The translations under genes and the position numbers were made by a program. The notes beneath the pieces are model-generated. The model was not told where the DNA came from. It was given only the letters and a program-made list of their open reading frames with translations, and did not search any database. This document shows positions 1 through 8,532 of a stretch of 64,000 nucleotides of DNA, one piece after another (within the stretch, counting starts at the first letter, position 1; the number at the start of each line of letters is the position of its first letter). Source of the DNA: Candidatus Thorarchaeota archaeon (GTDB taxonomy: Archaea; Asgardarchaeota; Thorarchaeia; Thorarchaeales; Thorarchaeaceae); NCBI GenBank assembly GCA_029855935.1, contig JAGSHN010000018.1:76547-140546 (forward strand). The letters are read 5' to 3'.

Positions 1-7
1 TGCCCGG

Positions 8-349
8 ATGTTGTGGGAGAACTTGGTCGATGTGATCATCAAAGAGACCGGTGTTCGATGGGGCTTCGCTGTCCTGTCGATGCTCTTCTTCGTCGGGTTC
101 CCGCTCGTTGGTGGACTGCTCGGCTGGATTGCCACGGCAAGCCTTGTCCACGCCTTTCTACTGGCAGTGGTCTTCCTTGTATTCGCCTCGATTCCTAGCA
201 CCCTGATGCTCAGGACATTCGACATCGTCTACGTCACACTACTCTACGCGTTCATTCGCCAGGAGAAGGGTGAGATCAAGGGCAAGCTGGGCATTCCGGC
301 GGCCGTTCACAAGGACCTTGCGTCTGCCTATCAGAGAGCAGTGAAGTAG
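8..349 (+). CDS. Small membrane protein, probably 5'-truncated
   Basis: I do not recognise this 113-residue product. It has two hydrophobic segments (about residues 18-42 and 45-66), then a more polar stretch and a basic C-terminus, so it is probably an inner-membrane protein. The frame stays open to the window edge and no ribosome binding site is visible before the ATG. The true start may therefore lie outside the window and this may be only the C-terminal part. It is followed by 160 bp without a gene, then an M29 peptidase-like gene on the same strand. Confidence 0.6.
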   Translation: MLWENLVDVIIKETGVRWGFAVLSMLFFVGFPLVGGLLGWIATASLVHAFLLAVVFLVFASIPSTLMLRTFDIVYVTLLYAFIRQEKGEIKGKLGIPAAVHKDLASAYQRAVK

Positions 350-511
350 TCGTGGGGTCGCGGCGGCCGAACAGCTGCCGCTCATCCCCATCCCGTTTAT
401 CAATCGAGATATCACCAGCGAGATGCCAGCGGACCACTCCCTAGCGACAGGGTGGCATACACCCCAACAGACTAAAGCGACTAGGCAGCGATTCTCTCCC
501 GGTGAAGAGAG
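350..511 (+). promoter_or_regulatory. Intergenic leader with TATA-like box before the M29 gene
   Basis: There is no ORF here. An AT-rich element, TTTATCAA, at about 394-401 is the best TATA candidate, but it lies more than 100 bp before the start codon, so the assignment is weak. The sequence GGTGAAGAGAG immediately before the ATG at 512 is a usable ribosome binding site. Confidence 0.3.
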
Positions 512-1522
512 ATGGACGCTGAGACCGCTGCTGCGAACGCCCTTGAGACTGTCCTCGAGGCGCGGCCGGGCGAGTCTGTTCTAATCGTGTGCGACGATGT
601 CAGAAGAGAGGTAGGTGAGGTCTTCGCACGTGGCGCCATGAGCCTCGGACTCTGGACCCGAATGGTCGTCCTCAAGACCAGTGAGGACGAGTACAGGACC
701 AAGGTCCCACCCGAGCTTCTGGAGATGATCAACTCTCCACATCAGCCGGATATCTTCATCAACATCCTGCGAGGTCCTGCACAGGAGACCCCCTTCAGGA
801 TAAAGATAATCGACCTAGAGACGAGAAAGGGCAGGTCCAGGCTCGGCCACTGTCCGGGCATAACAATGGACATGCTGACGGAGGGTGCTCTCTCTCTTAC
901 ACGCGAGGAAACAAAGGAGATGCAGGAGAGAGCCAAGAACCTGCTCGCGCTCTTACAGGACGTCGAGGCTGTGCACGTCACAGCACCGGGTGGTTCAGAC
1001 TTCACCCTGAGTGTGAAGGGACGCACATGGTTCACCGACACGGCCATTGACTGGAAGACTATGAAGTGGATGAACCTCCCAACGGGAGAGGTACTTGTCG
1101 GGCCTGTCGAGACATCTATGAATGGTGTCCTTGTCTCCGACCTCGCGGCCGGGGGCATCGGTCCGCTGAAGGCACCAATAACAATCAGGGTCGAGAACGG
1201 TATGGTCGTCGATGTCCAGTCTGACGACGAGGAGGCGCTCAAGATCGTACGCGAGACGCAGGCCACTGACAAGATGGCCAAGTTCGTGGGAGAGTTTGCC
1301 TTCGGACTGAATCCTCGGGCGAGGCTGGTCGACGAATTCCTTGAGAGCGAGAAGGTGAGTGCGATACACGTTGCCTTTGGAAACAACAGGGACTATCCAG
1401 GCGTGACGGCCAATAACTCGGCGACGCATCAGGACTTCCTCGTCAGCAGGCCCACCGTCGAGGTCACCTACGCAGACGGGCGCACAAGAGTTGTGATGCG
1501 CAACGGCGAACTCCTACTGTAG
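512..1522 (+). CDS. M29-family aminopeptidase-like protein (AmpS/aminopeptidase T type)
   Basis: This 336-residue protein looks like COG2309, the M29 metallo-aminopeptidases, which remove N-terminal residues from peptides in the cytoplasm using a two-metal site. The family's ligand pattern can be followed: E193 in an N-x-P-T-G-E-V motif, E261 in GEFAFG, H286 in IHVAFG, Y295, and H306/D308 in an HQD motif near the C-terminus. Canonical M29 enzymes are about 410 residues; this one is shorter in the N-terminal half, as in the AmpS-like archaeal subgroup. The start is supported by a ribosome binding site 8 bp upstream. The family call is well supported; the substrate is unknown. Confidence 0.85.
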   Translation: MDAETAAANALETVLEARPGESVLIVCDDVRREVGEVFARGAMSLGLWTRMVVLKTSEDEYRTKVPPELLEMINSPHQPDIFINILRGPAQETPFRIKIIDLETRKGRSRLGHCPGITMDMLTEGALSLTREETKEMQERAKNLLALLQDVEAVHVTAPGGSDFTLSVKGRTWFTDTAIDWKTMKWMNLPTGEVLVGPVETSMNGVLVSDLAAGGIGPLKAPITIRVENGMVVDVQSDDEEALKIVRETQATDKMAKFVGEFAFGLNPRARLVDEFLESEKVSAIHVAFGNNRDYPGVTANNSATHQDFLVSRPTVEVTYADGRTRVVMRNGELLL

Positions 1523-1531
1523 GTCGACCGC

Positions 1532-2770
1532 TCACCTGAGCCAGTCGAAGGCCTCGTTCCACGTGGCACTAGAACCGGAGAACGGATTGAGGTAGAGAGT
1601 TCTGAAGAATTCTGCAGTGCGGTTGGTCTCAACCGCTCGCTCCCACGTCGGCAGAACGTACTCTGTTCGCCCGAAGTAGTACGTGTACACGTAGGGAGCC
1701 CAGAAATTGACCCTCCCATCCTCGGTCTCTGGAGAGATGAAACGTAGTATGGCGTTGGCTCGCCTCTCATCGACCAGCCCGGCCTCCATCACATATCGAC
1801 GGGCCTCGCTGGTCGTCCAACCCTCGACGTTCAGCATATAGGCGGCATTGATGCGCACGGCCTGTCGTAGCTCGCGAAGAGCATTGACAATGACAGAGCG
1901 CCAGCCCGTCTCCTTTACTCCGAGAAAGTCCCTCACAGTGTCGGCAACACCCTCGGAGATCACGCAGCGCCCCGTGTGAAGCGGGACAATGCTCAGTTCC
2001 GTGTAGCCGTGCTCGCGATAGGCGCGCTCGCGCCAGACGTTCGAGACGTGATGACCATATTCGTGGTACACGACGTTTGTCAATGAGTCCCGATTGAAGG
2101 AGCGGTCGATGTTGAACTGGTTGATTGAGCGATAGTCCCCTTGATAGTAGTTGTAGCCGCCCCACGCTCGGTCCTGAACGGCCTCGTACTTCACACCGTT
2201 GTCAGTGACAGACGCGCCTAGACAATTGAACACACGTTCCGCAAAGAGGCGACCAATCTCCTTGGCCCGGGGCTGAAGAGTCTCCTCAATGACACGCTTA
2301 AGTTCAGCACCCTCTACTCGCCCCGAGTCCTCGAACGAGACAACCGACTCGAATAGCTGAGAGTCGTCAGTCACGTCAAGCGCCTCTGCAACCCTCTCCC
2401 GGAGGCCCTCGACAACGGTATCGGGAAAGCGCCGTGCCTCGACTCCAAAGAAACCCATGACCAGCGTCTCATATGAGACCGACCTGCCATCAAGCCACTC
2501 CACTACCTTTGCCAGAGACTCGGCCTCAGACGCTACATACTCGCCTCTCAGGGGCGGCTCCGTCAGCTCCTCGCGGGCTGTGTCAGCCACAGCCATCAGA
2601 TATGCGTGGAGTTCTTCGCCCTCACGGTCCTTCCTCTGGCGATCTGGATGTAGCTCATCCGGCCCGAAGTACGCATCGACAACGCTCACTCCTGTGAGCC
2701 TCTCACTGAGATGACCCACCTCGCCGCAGAGCCTGACGAACATCTCACCAGGGTCGAACAATCCGTTCAT
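1532..2770 (-). CDS. Gluzincin-type metallopeptidase with HEYGH motif
   Basis: This 412-residue cytoplasmic protein has no signal peptide or membrane segment. The zinc motif HEYGH is at residues 236-240, and a downstream glutamate (E273 in ISEGVAD) sits where the third ligand of gluzincins falls. The first half is acidic and probably helical. Aromatic-rich segments follow the active site, as in DUF885- or M32-like enzymes. I cannot assign a named family. It is convergent with the M29 gene, 9 bp apart, and downstream of the DUF2207-like gene on the same strand. It appears to have its own TATA-like box. Confidence 0.75.
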   Translation of the reverse strand: MNGLFDPGEMFVRLCGEVGHLSERLTGVSVVDAYFGPDELHPDRQRKDREGEELHAYLMAVADTAREELTEPPLRGEYVASEAESLAKVVEWLDGRSVSYETLVMGFFGVEARRFPDTVVEGLRERVAEALDVTDDSQLFESVVSFEDSGRVEGAELKRVIEETLQPRAKEIGRLFAERVFNCLGASVTDNGVKYEAVQDRAWGGYNYYQGDYRSINQFNIDRSFNRDSLTNVVYHEYGHHVSNVWRERAYREHGYTELSIVPLHTGRCVISEGVADTVRDFLGVKETGWRSVIVNALRELRQAVRINAAYMLNVEGWTTSEARRYVMEAGLVDERRANAILRFISPETEDGRVNFWAPYVYTYYFGRTEYVLPTWERAVETNRTAEFFRTLYLNPFSGSSATWNEAFDWLR

Positions 2771-2792
2771 CCCACGCTCAACTGGGTTGTCG

Positions 2793-2804
2793 TCCTAATA
2801 AGAA
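2793..2804 (-). promoter_or_regulatory. TATA-like box for the HEYGH metallopeptidase
   Basis: Read on the minus strand, TTCTTATTAG is centred about 30 bp before the ATG at 2770. That is the usual distance for an archaeal TATA box of a short-leader transcript. Confidence 0.4.
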
Positions 2805-2876
2805 CCATCCGGACGCCAAGGCAGAGCACCGGAGGGTTTCCCAGTTAATTGATACGGTCAAAGGAGGATACCATCA

Positions 2877-5045
2877 TCACCGGAATCCACCAGACACGCA
2901 GGCACTATGACATGCACTGTGACAGGCACTATGACAGACACACGCGGAGTGGCACGCACTATGACATGCACTGTGACAGGCATCGTGTGACACGCAGGCG
3001 CTATGACAGGCGTCATGGGAGACGCAGCGACTTGTCGTCTGGAGTATCTGCTGGAATGGTGCCGTTATGGTCTGCGCCACTCCGTTCAGGATAGAGCCGA
3101 TGGTGTTCGTCACGTCCGAGATGACCTGCCCCACGGTGCCGGCCACTTCACCGACAACCTGTGTGGTACCTGATGCTCCTGACCTCACAGCCTCGGAGAC
3201 ACCCCTGAACCAGTCTGGGACTGCCGTCGTGCTGACCGGCGTCTTGTCAGATCCGAGCACGTCAGTGATGCGCGAGTCGTGACGAGGATCCATGTAGAGC
3301 CAGTACCACGCCCACGTGTCGTGTGTCGAGCCATCAAAATAGTAGGATACCTTCTGCTCGGGCGCAGGCTGCGACTCGAGCTCCTGCCAGGCTGACTCGA
3401 TCATCTCCTCATTGTGATTCTTGGTGGCCTCAAAGTCGGCGTTCCAGACCTTTTCCTGCACCTTGTCTGCGATGTCCTCGATTAGCTCATCGACCTTTGC
3501 AGGATCGAGCTCACCGTCGACTATCGCCTCAAGGAACTTCTCCTCGTAGTACGTCAGGTCCTCGAAGCGCAGGCCAGTGACGGCCAGCTTCAGCGGGTCT
3601 GTGGAGATGATACGGACAGCCCCCTTTCGAACACACGACATCAGTATCATAGTGACGAGTCGGTCTCGTGTCAGATTCTGGAACACTGCAGCCTCAACAG
3701 GGTCGAGCTCTGCCACCACGCCGGGTTGGCCAAAGGTCTGAATCTCTATCGTTGGCGACTCATACGCAAAGGTGGTTTCGTCCGCCGACCACACTGCGCC
3801 ATAACCACGATGAGCGGAGAGAGCATAGAGGACAGCTCCCAACAGGAGGACCCCAAGAAAGACCCAGACACCCCACGGCACTGAGGCCAATGATGATCCC
3901 ACACCAGGTGGAACCCACCCGGTCTGCGGCGGTGAGACGAAGATCTCCACACTGAATGACAGCTGCTGATTATCCGAACCGGTCACCAGGAACGTGATCG
4001 TCCTCGTGGTCTCAGCCTCATTGGCGATGAGCGTGTAGTCCAGCTGAAAGCCCTCTCCACCGTCCAGAGTACCAAGGTATCTGGTCGGTGCCCCCGAGAC
4101 AAGGGTCACGTTCTCTGGTAGCGACATCGTGGCCACTACGTCATAGATGGGTGCGTCACCGACGTTATAGACAAGGACATGGAGATCAAAGGACGATGAG
4201 GCGACGACATTGAGGTAGGATGGTGCATCATACGCAAGGAGGCCGGGAGCCAAATACGCCTCGTAGAAGCTCCAGTTCGTGTAGTGGAATACCACAAGAT
4301 GCTCGTAGGCATAGACCGGCGAGGCCTCCAGACTCACACTGAAGTTGCGTGGCTGTCCCGGTGGCCCGGTGGTCGGATACGCAAGTAAGTTCACCTCATC
4401 ATAGGAACGATAGTTGCCCGAGTTGTCCTCTATTCTCTGACGCGAGTCCACGACATACCCTGCATACTCCGCACCCTCCGGGGTGATGCCACCTTCTCCC
4501 GTGATGTAGGAGGAGTTTATCAGGATTGGATAGACGACACGAATCGTCTCTGTGCCGACATCCTGCTCCCACTGAACGGGCGCCCAATGGAACACTCCAT
4601 ACTTGACACCCTCTTCGGTTTCCGTGAGCTCTACGACCCTGTTCAACGAATAGTATCCGAACACGACGAGGACCGTCTGCCCGGCCTGAGCCCGCGGGGT
4701 CCAATCCAGCCCATATCCATCTGAGAGAGTCGTAATCACCAAGTCGTATCTCTCACCAGCGATCTCGACGTAGGCACGACTACGGTCGGGCTGAGAGGTC
4801 TCCTGAATGCCTCTGAGGTCAAAGCCCCCAAGCGACCCAGAGACCACGTCAAAGGTCATCCAGTAGGTGACGTTCAGTCGCCCATTCGGTTGTACTATGA
4901 CCTCCACGTCAATCCTGTCAATGTCCACCACGGGGCTCTGCGATGGCGTGGACGCAGCCGCAGCTGGTGCGATCAGAAGACCGACGAGGGGTGAACCCAA
5001 GACGAGGAACAGCAGGCATCTTGCAGCGATAGTGGCACGACGCAA
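2877..5045 (-). CDS. DUF2207-like membrane protein with CARDB-like domain and Cys/His repeat tail
   Basis: This 722-residue exported protein starts with a signal peptide (basic MRR, then a hydrophobic stretch to about residue 31). Next comes a beta-rich extracellular domain with the feel of DUF2207 (about 40-260). A CARDB/adhesion-like beta domain follows (about 275-370), then one membrane helix near residue 390-410 and a long cytoplasmic part. The last 50 residues are a (C-H-S-A)n tail from a 12-bp DNA repeat. The start is TTG at 5045, preceded by GGAGGG 10 nt upstream. It follows the stop of the 108-residue gene by 3 nt in the same frame, so the two are surely co-transcribed. The role is unknown; the tail could bind metal or be an accident of repeat expansion. 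Confidence 0.75.
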   Translation of the reverse strand: MRRATIAARCLLFLVLGSPLVGLLIAPAAAASTPSQSPVVDIDRIDVEVIVQPNGRLNVTYWMTFDVVSGSLGGFDLRGIQETSQPDRSRAYVEIAGERYDLVITTLSDGYGLDWTPRAQAGQTVLVVFGYYSLNRVVELTETEEGVKYGVFHWAPVQWEQDVGTETIRVVYPILINSSYITGEGGITPEGAEYAGYVVDSRQRIEDNSGNYRSYDEVNLLAYPTTGPPGQPRNFSVSLEASPVYAYEHLVVFHYTNWSFYEAYLAPGLLAYDAPSYLNVVASSSFDLHVLVYNVGDAPIYDVVATMSLPENVTLVSGAPTRYLGTLDGGEGFQLDYTLIANEAETTRTITFLVTGSDNQQLSFSVEIFVSPPQTGWVPPGVGSSLASVPWGVWVFLGVLLLGAVLYALSAHRGYGAVWSADETTFAYESPTIEIQTFGQPGVVAELDPVEAAVFQNLTRDRLVTMILMSCVRKGAVRIISTDPLKLAVTGLRFEDLTYYEEKFLEAIVDGELDPAKVDELIEDIADKVQEKVWNADFEATKNHNEEMIESAWQELESQPAPEQKVSYYFDGSTHDTWAWYWLYMDPRHDSRITDVLGSDKTPVSTTAVPDWFRGVSEAVRSGASGTTQVVGEVAGTVGQVISDVTNTIGSILNGVAQTITAPFQQILQTTSRCVSHDACHSACVSHDACHSACHSACHSACVCHSACHSACHSACVSGGFR
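2890..3015. repeat. Imperfect 12-bp tandem repeat encoding Cys-His-Ser-Ala units
   Basis: About ten degenerate 12-bp units of the type GGCACTATGACA / TGCACTGTGACA run through this stretch. On the minus strand the period equals four codons and reads C-H-S-A, with some units read as V-S-H-D or V-C. The repeat lies inside the 3' end of the DUF2207-like gene and forms its C-terminal tail. Confidence 0.85.
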
Positions 5046-5048
5046 GTC

Positions 5049-5375
5049 TCACTTTCCCTCCGAACTCAACTTCTTGGCCGTCGACCGCAGCAACGACTCT
5101 GCAGCCTCCATATGGCCGAGTGCGGACTCGATGGAGTCATGGGTCTCGTACCAGTCGATAGAGCCAATCGTGGTGCGAACAGCCTGAAGACTGTCAGCGC
5201 CGTTCATCAGCATCGTAGACAGGGGTACGTGCAGCTGCCCAACAACATCGTGGCGCTTGAGGTATTCGACAAGGACGGACTCAACGAAGTCGTCAACTGT
5301 CGTGTGGTTCTCACTTCGACTCACGAGCCTCTCCAAGAGCTCGTAGACCACCTCTGAGATCTCCACCGAGACCAT
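5049..5375 (-). CDS. Small helical protein, ribbon-helix-helix-like N-terminus
   Basis: This 108-residue protein is not recognised with certainty. The first 45 residues (a VSVEIS strand, then two helices ending in VLVEYLKR) have the spacing of a ribbon-helix-helix domain, though the usual basic strand residues are missing. The rest is helical and polar. It lies between the 131-residue gene (17 bp upstream) and the DUF2207-like gene. It shares the latter's frame, with only a TGA and one codon between them, so the three form an operon. It could be a regulator or a cytoplasmic partner of the membrane protein. Confidence 0.6.
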   Translation of the reverse strand: MVSVEISEVVYELLERLVSRSENHTTVDDFVESVLVEYLKRHDVVGQLHVPLSTMLMNGADSLQAVRTTIGSIDWYETHDSIESALGHMEAAESLLRSTAKKLSSEGK

Positions 5376-5391
5376 TTCGGGTCAGGCTCTC

Positions 5392-5787
5392 CTATTCACC
5401 TCTCCGGGCCCTGAGGACCTCAGCCTGTGCCAGCGTCAGGTTCGAGAGGTCAGCCTTGGCCTCCGCCCACTCGTTCAGCGACGGAAACTCCTGAATCATA
5501 CCGCTCCAGACAAGGTGATAGACACGCTTGAGGATCTTGGTGGGGTCGCCATCCGTACCGACGTACTCGAAGAACGCCTTGATCACTGCTGGCGACTGCT
5601 CCGAGATGTTCTGTGGTACCTCGGTACCGAATCCCGCAAATGCCACCTCCATCTCCCTGAGAACATCCATCCGCTCCCTTATCCCTGCTGCAATGACGGG
5701 GAGGTCGATGTCAAAGGCACTGAAGCGCATCACCAGTTTCTTGTCGGTTATTGTGCCGTATGGTAGAACAATCTCACGCGAACTCAT
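5392..5787 (-). CDS. Hypothetical 131-residue protein
   Basis: I do not recognise this protein. The open frame extends to 5973, but the start chosen is the internal ATG at 5787 (MSSREIVLPYG). It has a GGAGAG ribosome binding site 7 nt upstream, and the longer N-terminus is Arg/Leu-rich and would overlap the divergent radical SAM gene. The product is soluble, with a short beta segment (VLPYGTITDKKLVMRFS), then helices. It is the first gene of a three-gene operon with the RHH-like protein and the DUF2207-like membrane protein. Confidence 0.6.
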   Translation of the reverse strand: MSSREIVLPYGTITDKKLVMRFSAFDIDLPVIAAGIRERMDVLREMEVAFAGFGTEVPQNISEQSPAVIKAFFEYVGTDGDPTKILKRVYHLVWSGMIQEFPSLNEWAEAKADLSNLTLAQAEVLRARRGE

Positions 5788-5921
5788 CGCACTTCTCTCC
5801 AGAGGTCTTGTGCGAATGAGAGCCCATGAGCAGATAAGCATTTCATCTGTCAGTGTGGTGGCGATGCCAATCAGTTTATCCGCCCTGTGGCGATTGAGTA
5901 CAGGGACACGGAGACGAGGCA

Positions 5922-7340
5922 ATGAGGCTGCCCGCGTACAACTATGCGATTGAGGACCTCGAATGGGTACCACATTTCATCTCTGAGGTGAGGGACTACT
6001 TCTTCGTACGACCACACGACAACCTGCTGATACTCCGACCCAACAAGGTCATGCATCTCAATCAGACAGCAGTGGAGATGCTGAAAAGGCTGCTTGAGGG
6101 GCAGAGCCCTGAGCAGGTCGTAGAGGCATTTGTGAAGAGAGGGGTCCACAGGCAGACAGTGATGAACGACCTCGCAGCGTTCGTCGAAGACCTGCGAGAG
6201 ATGGTCTCGGGAAACCAGAACATCTACTCCTACCGCACGGCACGGATCGTCCCCTTCGGAAAGAGCGAGATCAAGTATCCCGTTCTGAGCGAGATAGCTC
6301 TGACGTACAGATGCAACAACAGATGCAAGTTCTGCTATGCTTATTCCCCCTATCGCGAGTCGGGCGAGATGACGACGGATGAGGTCAAGCGGGTGATTGA
6401 CATCATCGCCGATGATGCTCACGTCCCCAGCCTGTCCTTCACTGGTGGCGAGCCGACTCTCAGAGACGACCTGTTCGAGCTGATCCGTTACGGACGCCAG
6501 AAGGGTCTGAGGATGAACCTCATCACCAATGGTCGACGGTGTGCTGACCCCGACTTTGTCCAGCGGCTCGTGGAGGCAGGACTGAACAGTGCACAGGTCT
6601 CGGTCGAGGGGCCTGATGCAGAAACCCACGATGGTATAGTCGGTGTGAGAGGCGCCTTCGAGCAGACCGTAAAGGGGGTGAAGAACCTCAGGGCGACTGA
6701 CATCTACACGCACTGCAACACCACAATCTGCAGGCCCAATGTCGACCGACTGGAGGACCTTGTCGACTTCTACAAGGACGAGCTGGGTCTCTCATACTTC
6801 AGTATGAATATGGTCATCTACACGGGGACCGCCGCAAAGCTGCGCGATGAACTGCAGATAAGATACTCGGAGATAGGTGACATCGTGCGAAGAGTACGCA
6901 GGCGTGCCAAGAGGAGGGGCATCGAGTTTGTGTGGTACGCCCCGACACCCGTGTGCCTCTTCAATCCCATTGCCAACGGTCTGGGAGCCAAGATGTGCGC
7001 GGCCTGCGATGGTCTGCTGTCCGTCGACGCAGAGGGGGGCCTCCTGCCGTGCTCCAGCTTCAGCGAGCCAGTTGGCAACCTGCTCAGAGAGGGCTTCGAG
7101 AAGGTCTGGTACAGTCGTGCGGCGAAGTTCTGGAGGAACAAGGAATACGCGCCAGAGGGCTGCAGGAGATGTGATATGTTCGACTACTGCATGGGTGCCT
7201 GCCCGCTATACTGGGATGTACAGGGCTATGACGAGATCAAGGACCAGTGGCCAAGGCGCAGCGCAGCAGCCTCAAAGATCGATGAGTGGAGGCTGACCCT
7301 GCGGAGGAGGATAAAGGGGCATCAGCACGGCATTACGTAG
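5922..7340 (+). CDS. Radical SAM/SPASM enzyme with N-terminal PqqD-like domain
   Basis: This 472-residue enzyme has three parts. Residues about 22-98 resemble a PqqD/RiPP recognition element (a short beta hairpin, then LNQTA..ML and helices). The radical SAM core carries C131, C135 and C138 in CNNRCKFC for the SAM-binding [4Fe-4S] cluster and a GGEP motif at about 174. The C-terminal SPASM-type region has C345, C359, C362, C377, C414, C417, C423 and C427, enough for two auxiliary clusters. Known relatives modify peptides (PqqE, AlbA, thioether or epimerase enzymes) or make AdoMet-derived cofactors. The start has GGAGACGAGG upstream. The next gene, 41 bp on, is a D-serine dehydratase-like enzyme. 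No precursor peptide gene was found. Confidence 0.85.
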   Translation: MRLPAYNYAIEDLEWVPHFISEVRDYFFVRPHDNLLILRPNKVMHLNQTAVEMLKRLLEGQSPEQVVEAFVKRGVHRQTVMNDLAAFVEDLREMVSGNQNIYSYRTARIVPFGKSEIKYPVLSEIALTYRCNNRCKFCYAYSPYRESGEMTTDEVKRVIDIIADDAHVPSLSFTGGEPTLRDDLFELIRYGRQKGLRMNLITNGRRCADPDFVQRLVEAGLNSAQVSVEGPDAETHDGIVGVRGAFEQTVKGVKNLRATDIYTHCNTTICRPNVDRLEDLVDFYKDELGLSYFSMNMVIYTGTAAKLRDELQIRYSEIGDIVRRVRRRAKRRGIEFVWYAPTPVCLFNPIANGLGAKMCAACDGLLSVDAEGGLLPCSSFSEPVGNLLREGFEKVWYSRAAKFWRNKEYAPEGCRRCDMFDYCMGACPLYWDVQGYDEIKDQWPRRSAAASKIDEWRLTLRRRIKGHQHGIT

Positions 7341-7381
7341 AGAGTGCAGACTAATAGGGGGCCTCGTTTCACACGCAGGGT

Positions 7382-8515
7382 ATGCATATCGACGACCTTG
7401 TCACTCCGTCTGTCCTTGTGGACCGTCCCAGGCTCCTGCGCAACATCGAGCGGATGGCAAGAAGGACCCGTGAGCTTGGTGTCGCTCTCCGGCCGCACGT
7501 CAAGACCCACAAGTGCATAGAGATAGCGAGGATGCAGGGGAGTGCTGGCATCAGAGGCATCACCGTGTCAACCCTGTTCGAGGCCCGGGTCTTCGCAGAT
7601 GCGGGATTCGATGACATCACCTATGCTTTCCCCATCGCGCCTGACAAGTTCAGTGTTCCAGGTCAGCTCGCTGAACGCGTGAGTCTCAACGTCATCCTCG
7701 ACAATCCTGTCACCGTTGATGCACTATCCGAATACTGTGAGAGCAATGACCTCATAATGAATGTCCTGCTCAAGGTCGATGTGGGCTACCATCGTGCAGG
7801 AGTTCTGTGGGACGATCCTGCCGCGATACATCTTGTTGAGAGAATTGCGCGTGCTGGTGGTCTGGAGTTCAGAGGAATCCTCACTCACGAGGGCCACGTA
7901 TACGACGCCTCTACACCAGATGAGATCAGAGAGATCGAGATGACCTCGCAGAGGAGGATGGTTGACCTTGCGGAACGACTGGCTCGTCACGATGAGCGAC
8001 TGCGCCCTGAGGTGGTGTCTGTCGGCTCCACTCCGGGCTGTTCGTTGATGACCGAGGTTGTTGACGGGATAACCGAGGTCCGCCCGGGGAACTACGTCTT
8101 CTATGACTACGAGCAGGTCGCTCTCGGCTCCTGCACGATAGATGACTGCGCATTGCTGGTGCTTGCATCGGTCGTCGGAACGTATGGGGACAGGCTCATC
8201 ATTGATGCTGGAGCCACCACACTCTCGGTGGACGCGGGACCAGTACATCTCGAACCAGACTGCGGGTTCGGAAAGATTGTGAGCAACGGGGTTCACCGCT
8301 CGATCGATGATGCATTGGTGATTGCGGGTCTGTCACAAGAGCACGGAAAGATCAGAGTGAGAGAGAAGGGGGCCTCAGCAAGATATCGGGTGGGGGACCG
8401 CCTCTGGATTGTTCCCAATCACTCGTGCCTGACCGCCAACCTGTCGGACTGGTACGTCGTCGTCGATGGTGATAGAGTAGTCGACAGGTGGGGAATTCAT
8501 CGCGGCCGGCTGTGA
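7382..8515 (+). CDS. D-serine dehydratase / D-threonine aldolase-like PLP enzyme
   Basis: This 377-residue protein has the fold-type III (alanine racemase-like) PLP barrel of eukaryotic-type D-serine dehydratase and D-threonine aldolase. K41 in RPHVKTHK is the expected Schiff-base lysine. H347 and C349 in PNHSC match the zinc-binding pair that activates D-serine dehydratase. The length is normal for the family. It would act in the cytoplasm on D-3-hydroxyamino acids; sequence alone does not separate dehydratase from aldolase. It is co-directional with the radical SAM gene just upstream, raising the possibility of linked D-amino acid metabolism. Confidence 0.85.
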   Translation: MHIDDLVTPSVLVDRPRLLRNIERMARRTRELGVALRPHVKTHKCIEIARMQGSAGIRGITVSTLFEARVFADAGFDDITYAFPIAPDKFSVPGQLAERVSLNVILDNPVTVDALSEYCESNDLIMNVLLKVDVGYHRAGVLWDDPAAIHLVERIARAGGLEFRGILTHEGHVYDASTPDEIREIEMTSQRRMVDLAERLARHDERLRPEVVSVGSTPGCSLMTEVVDGITEVRPGNYVFYDYEQVALGSCTIDDCALLVLASVVGTYGDRLIIDAGATTLSVDAGPVHLEPDCGFGKIVSNGVHRSIDDALVIAGLSQEHGKIRVREKGASARYRVGDRLWIVPNHSCLTANLSDWYVVVDGDRVVDRWGIHRGRL

Positions 8516-8532
8516 GCAGAGGACTCGACAAC

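Noticed and set aside
2890-3015. Tandem repeats as a possible CRISPR array
   Set aside because: The period is 12 bp with no unique spacers, and the repeats are in frame within a coding gene.
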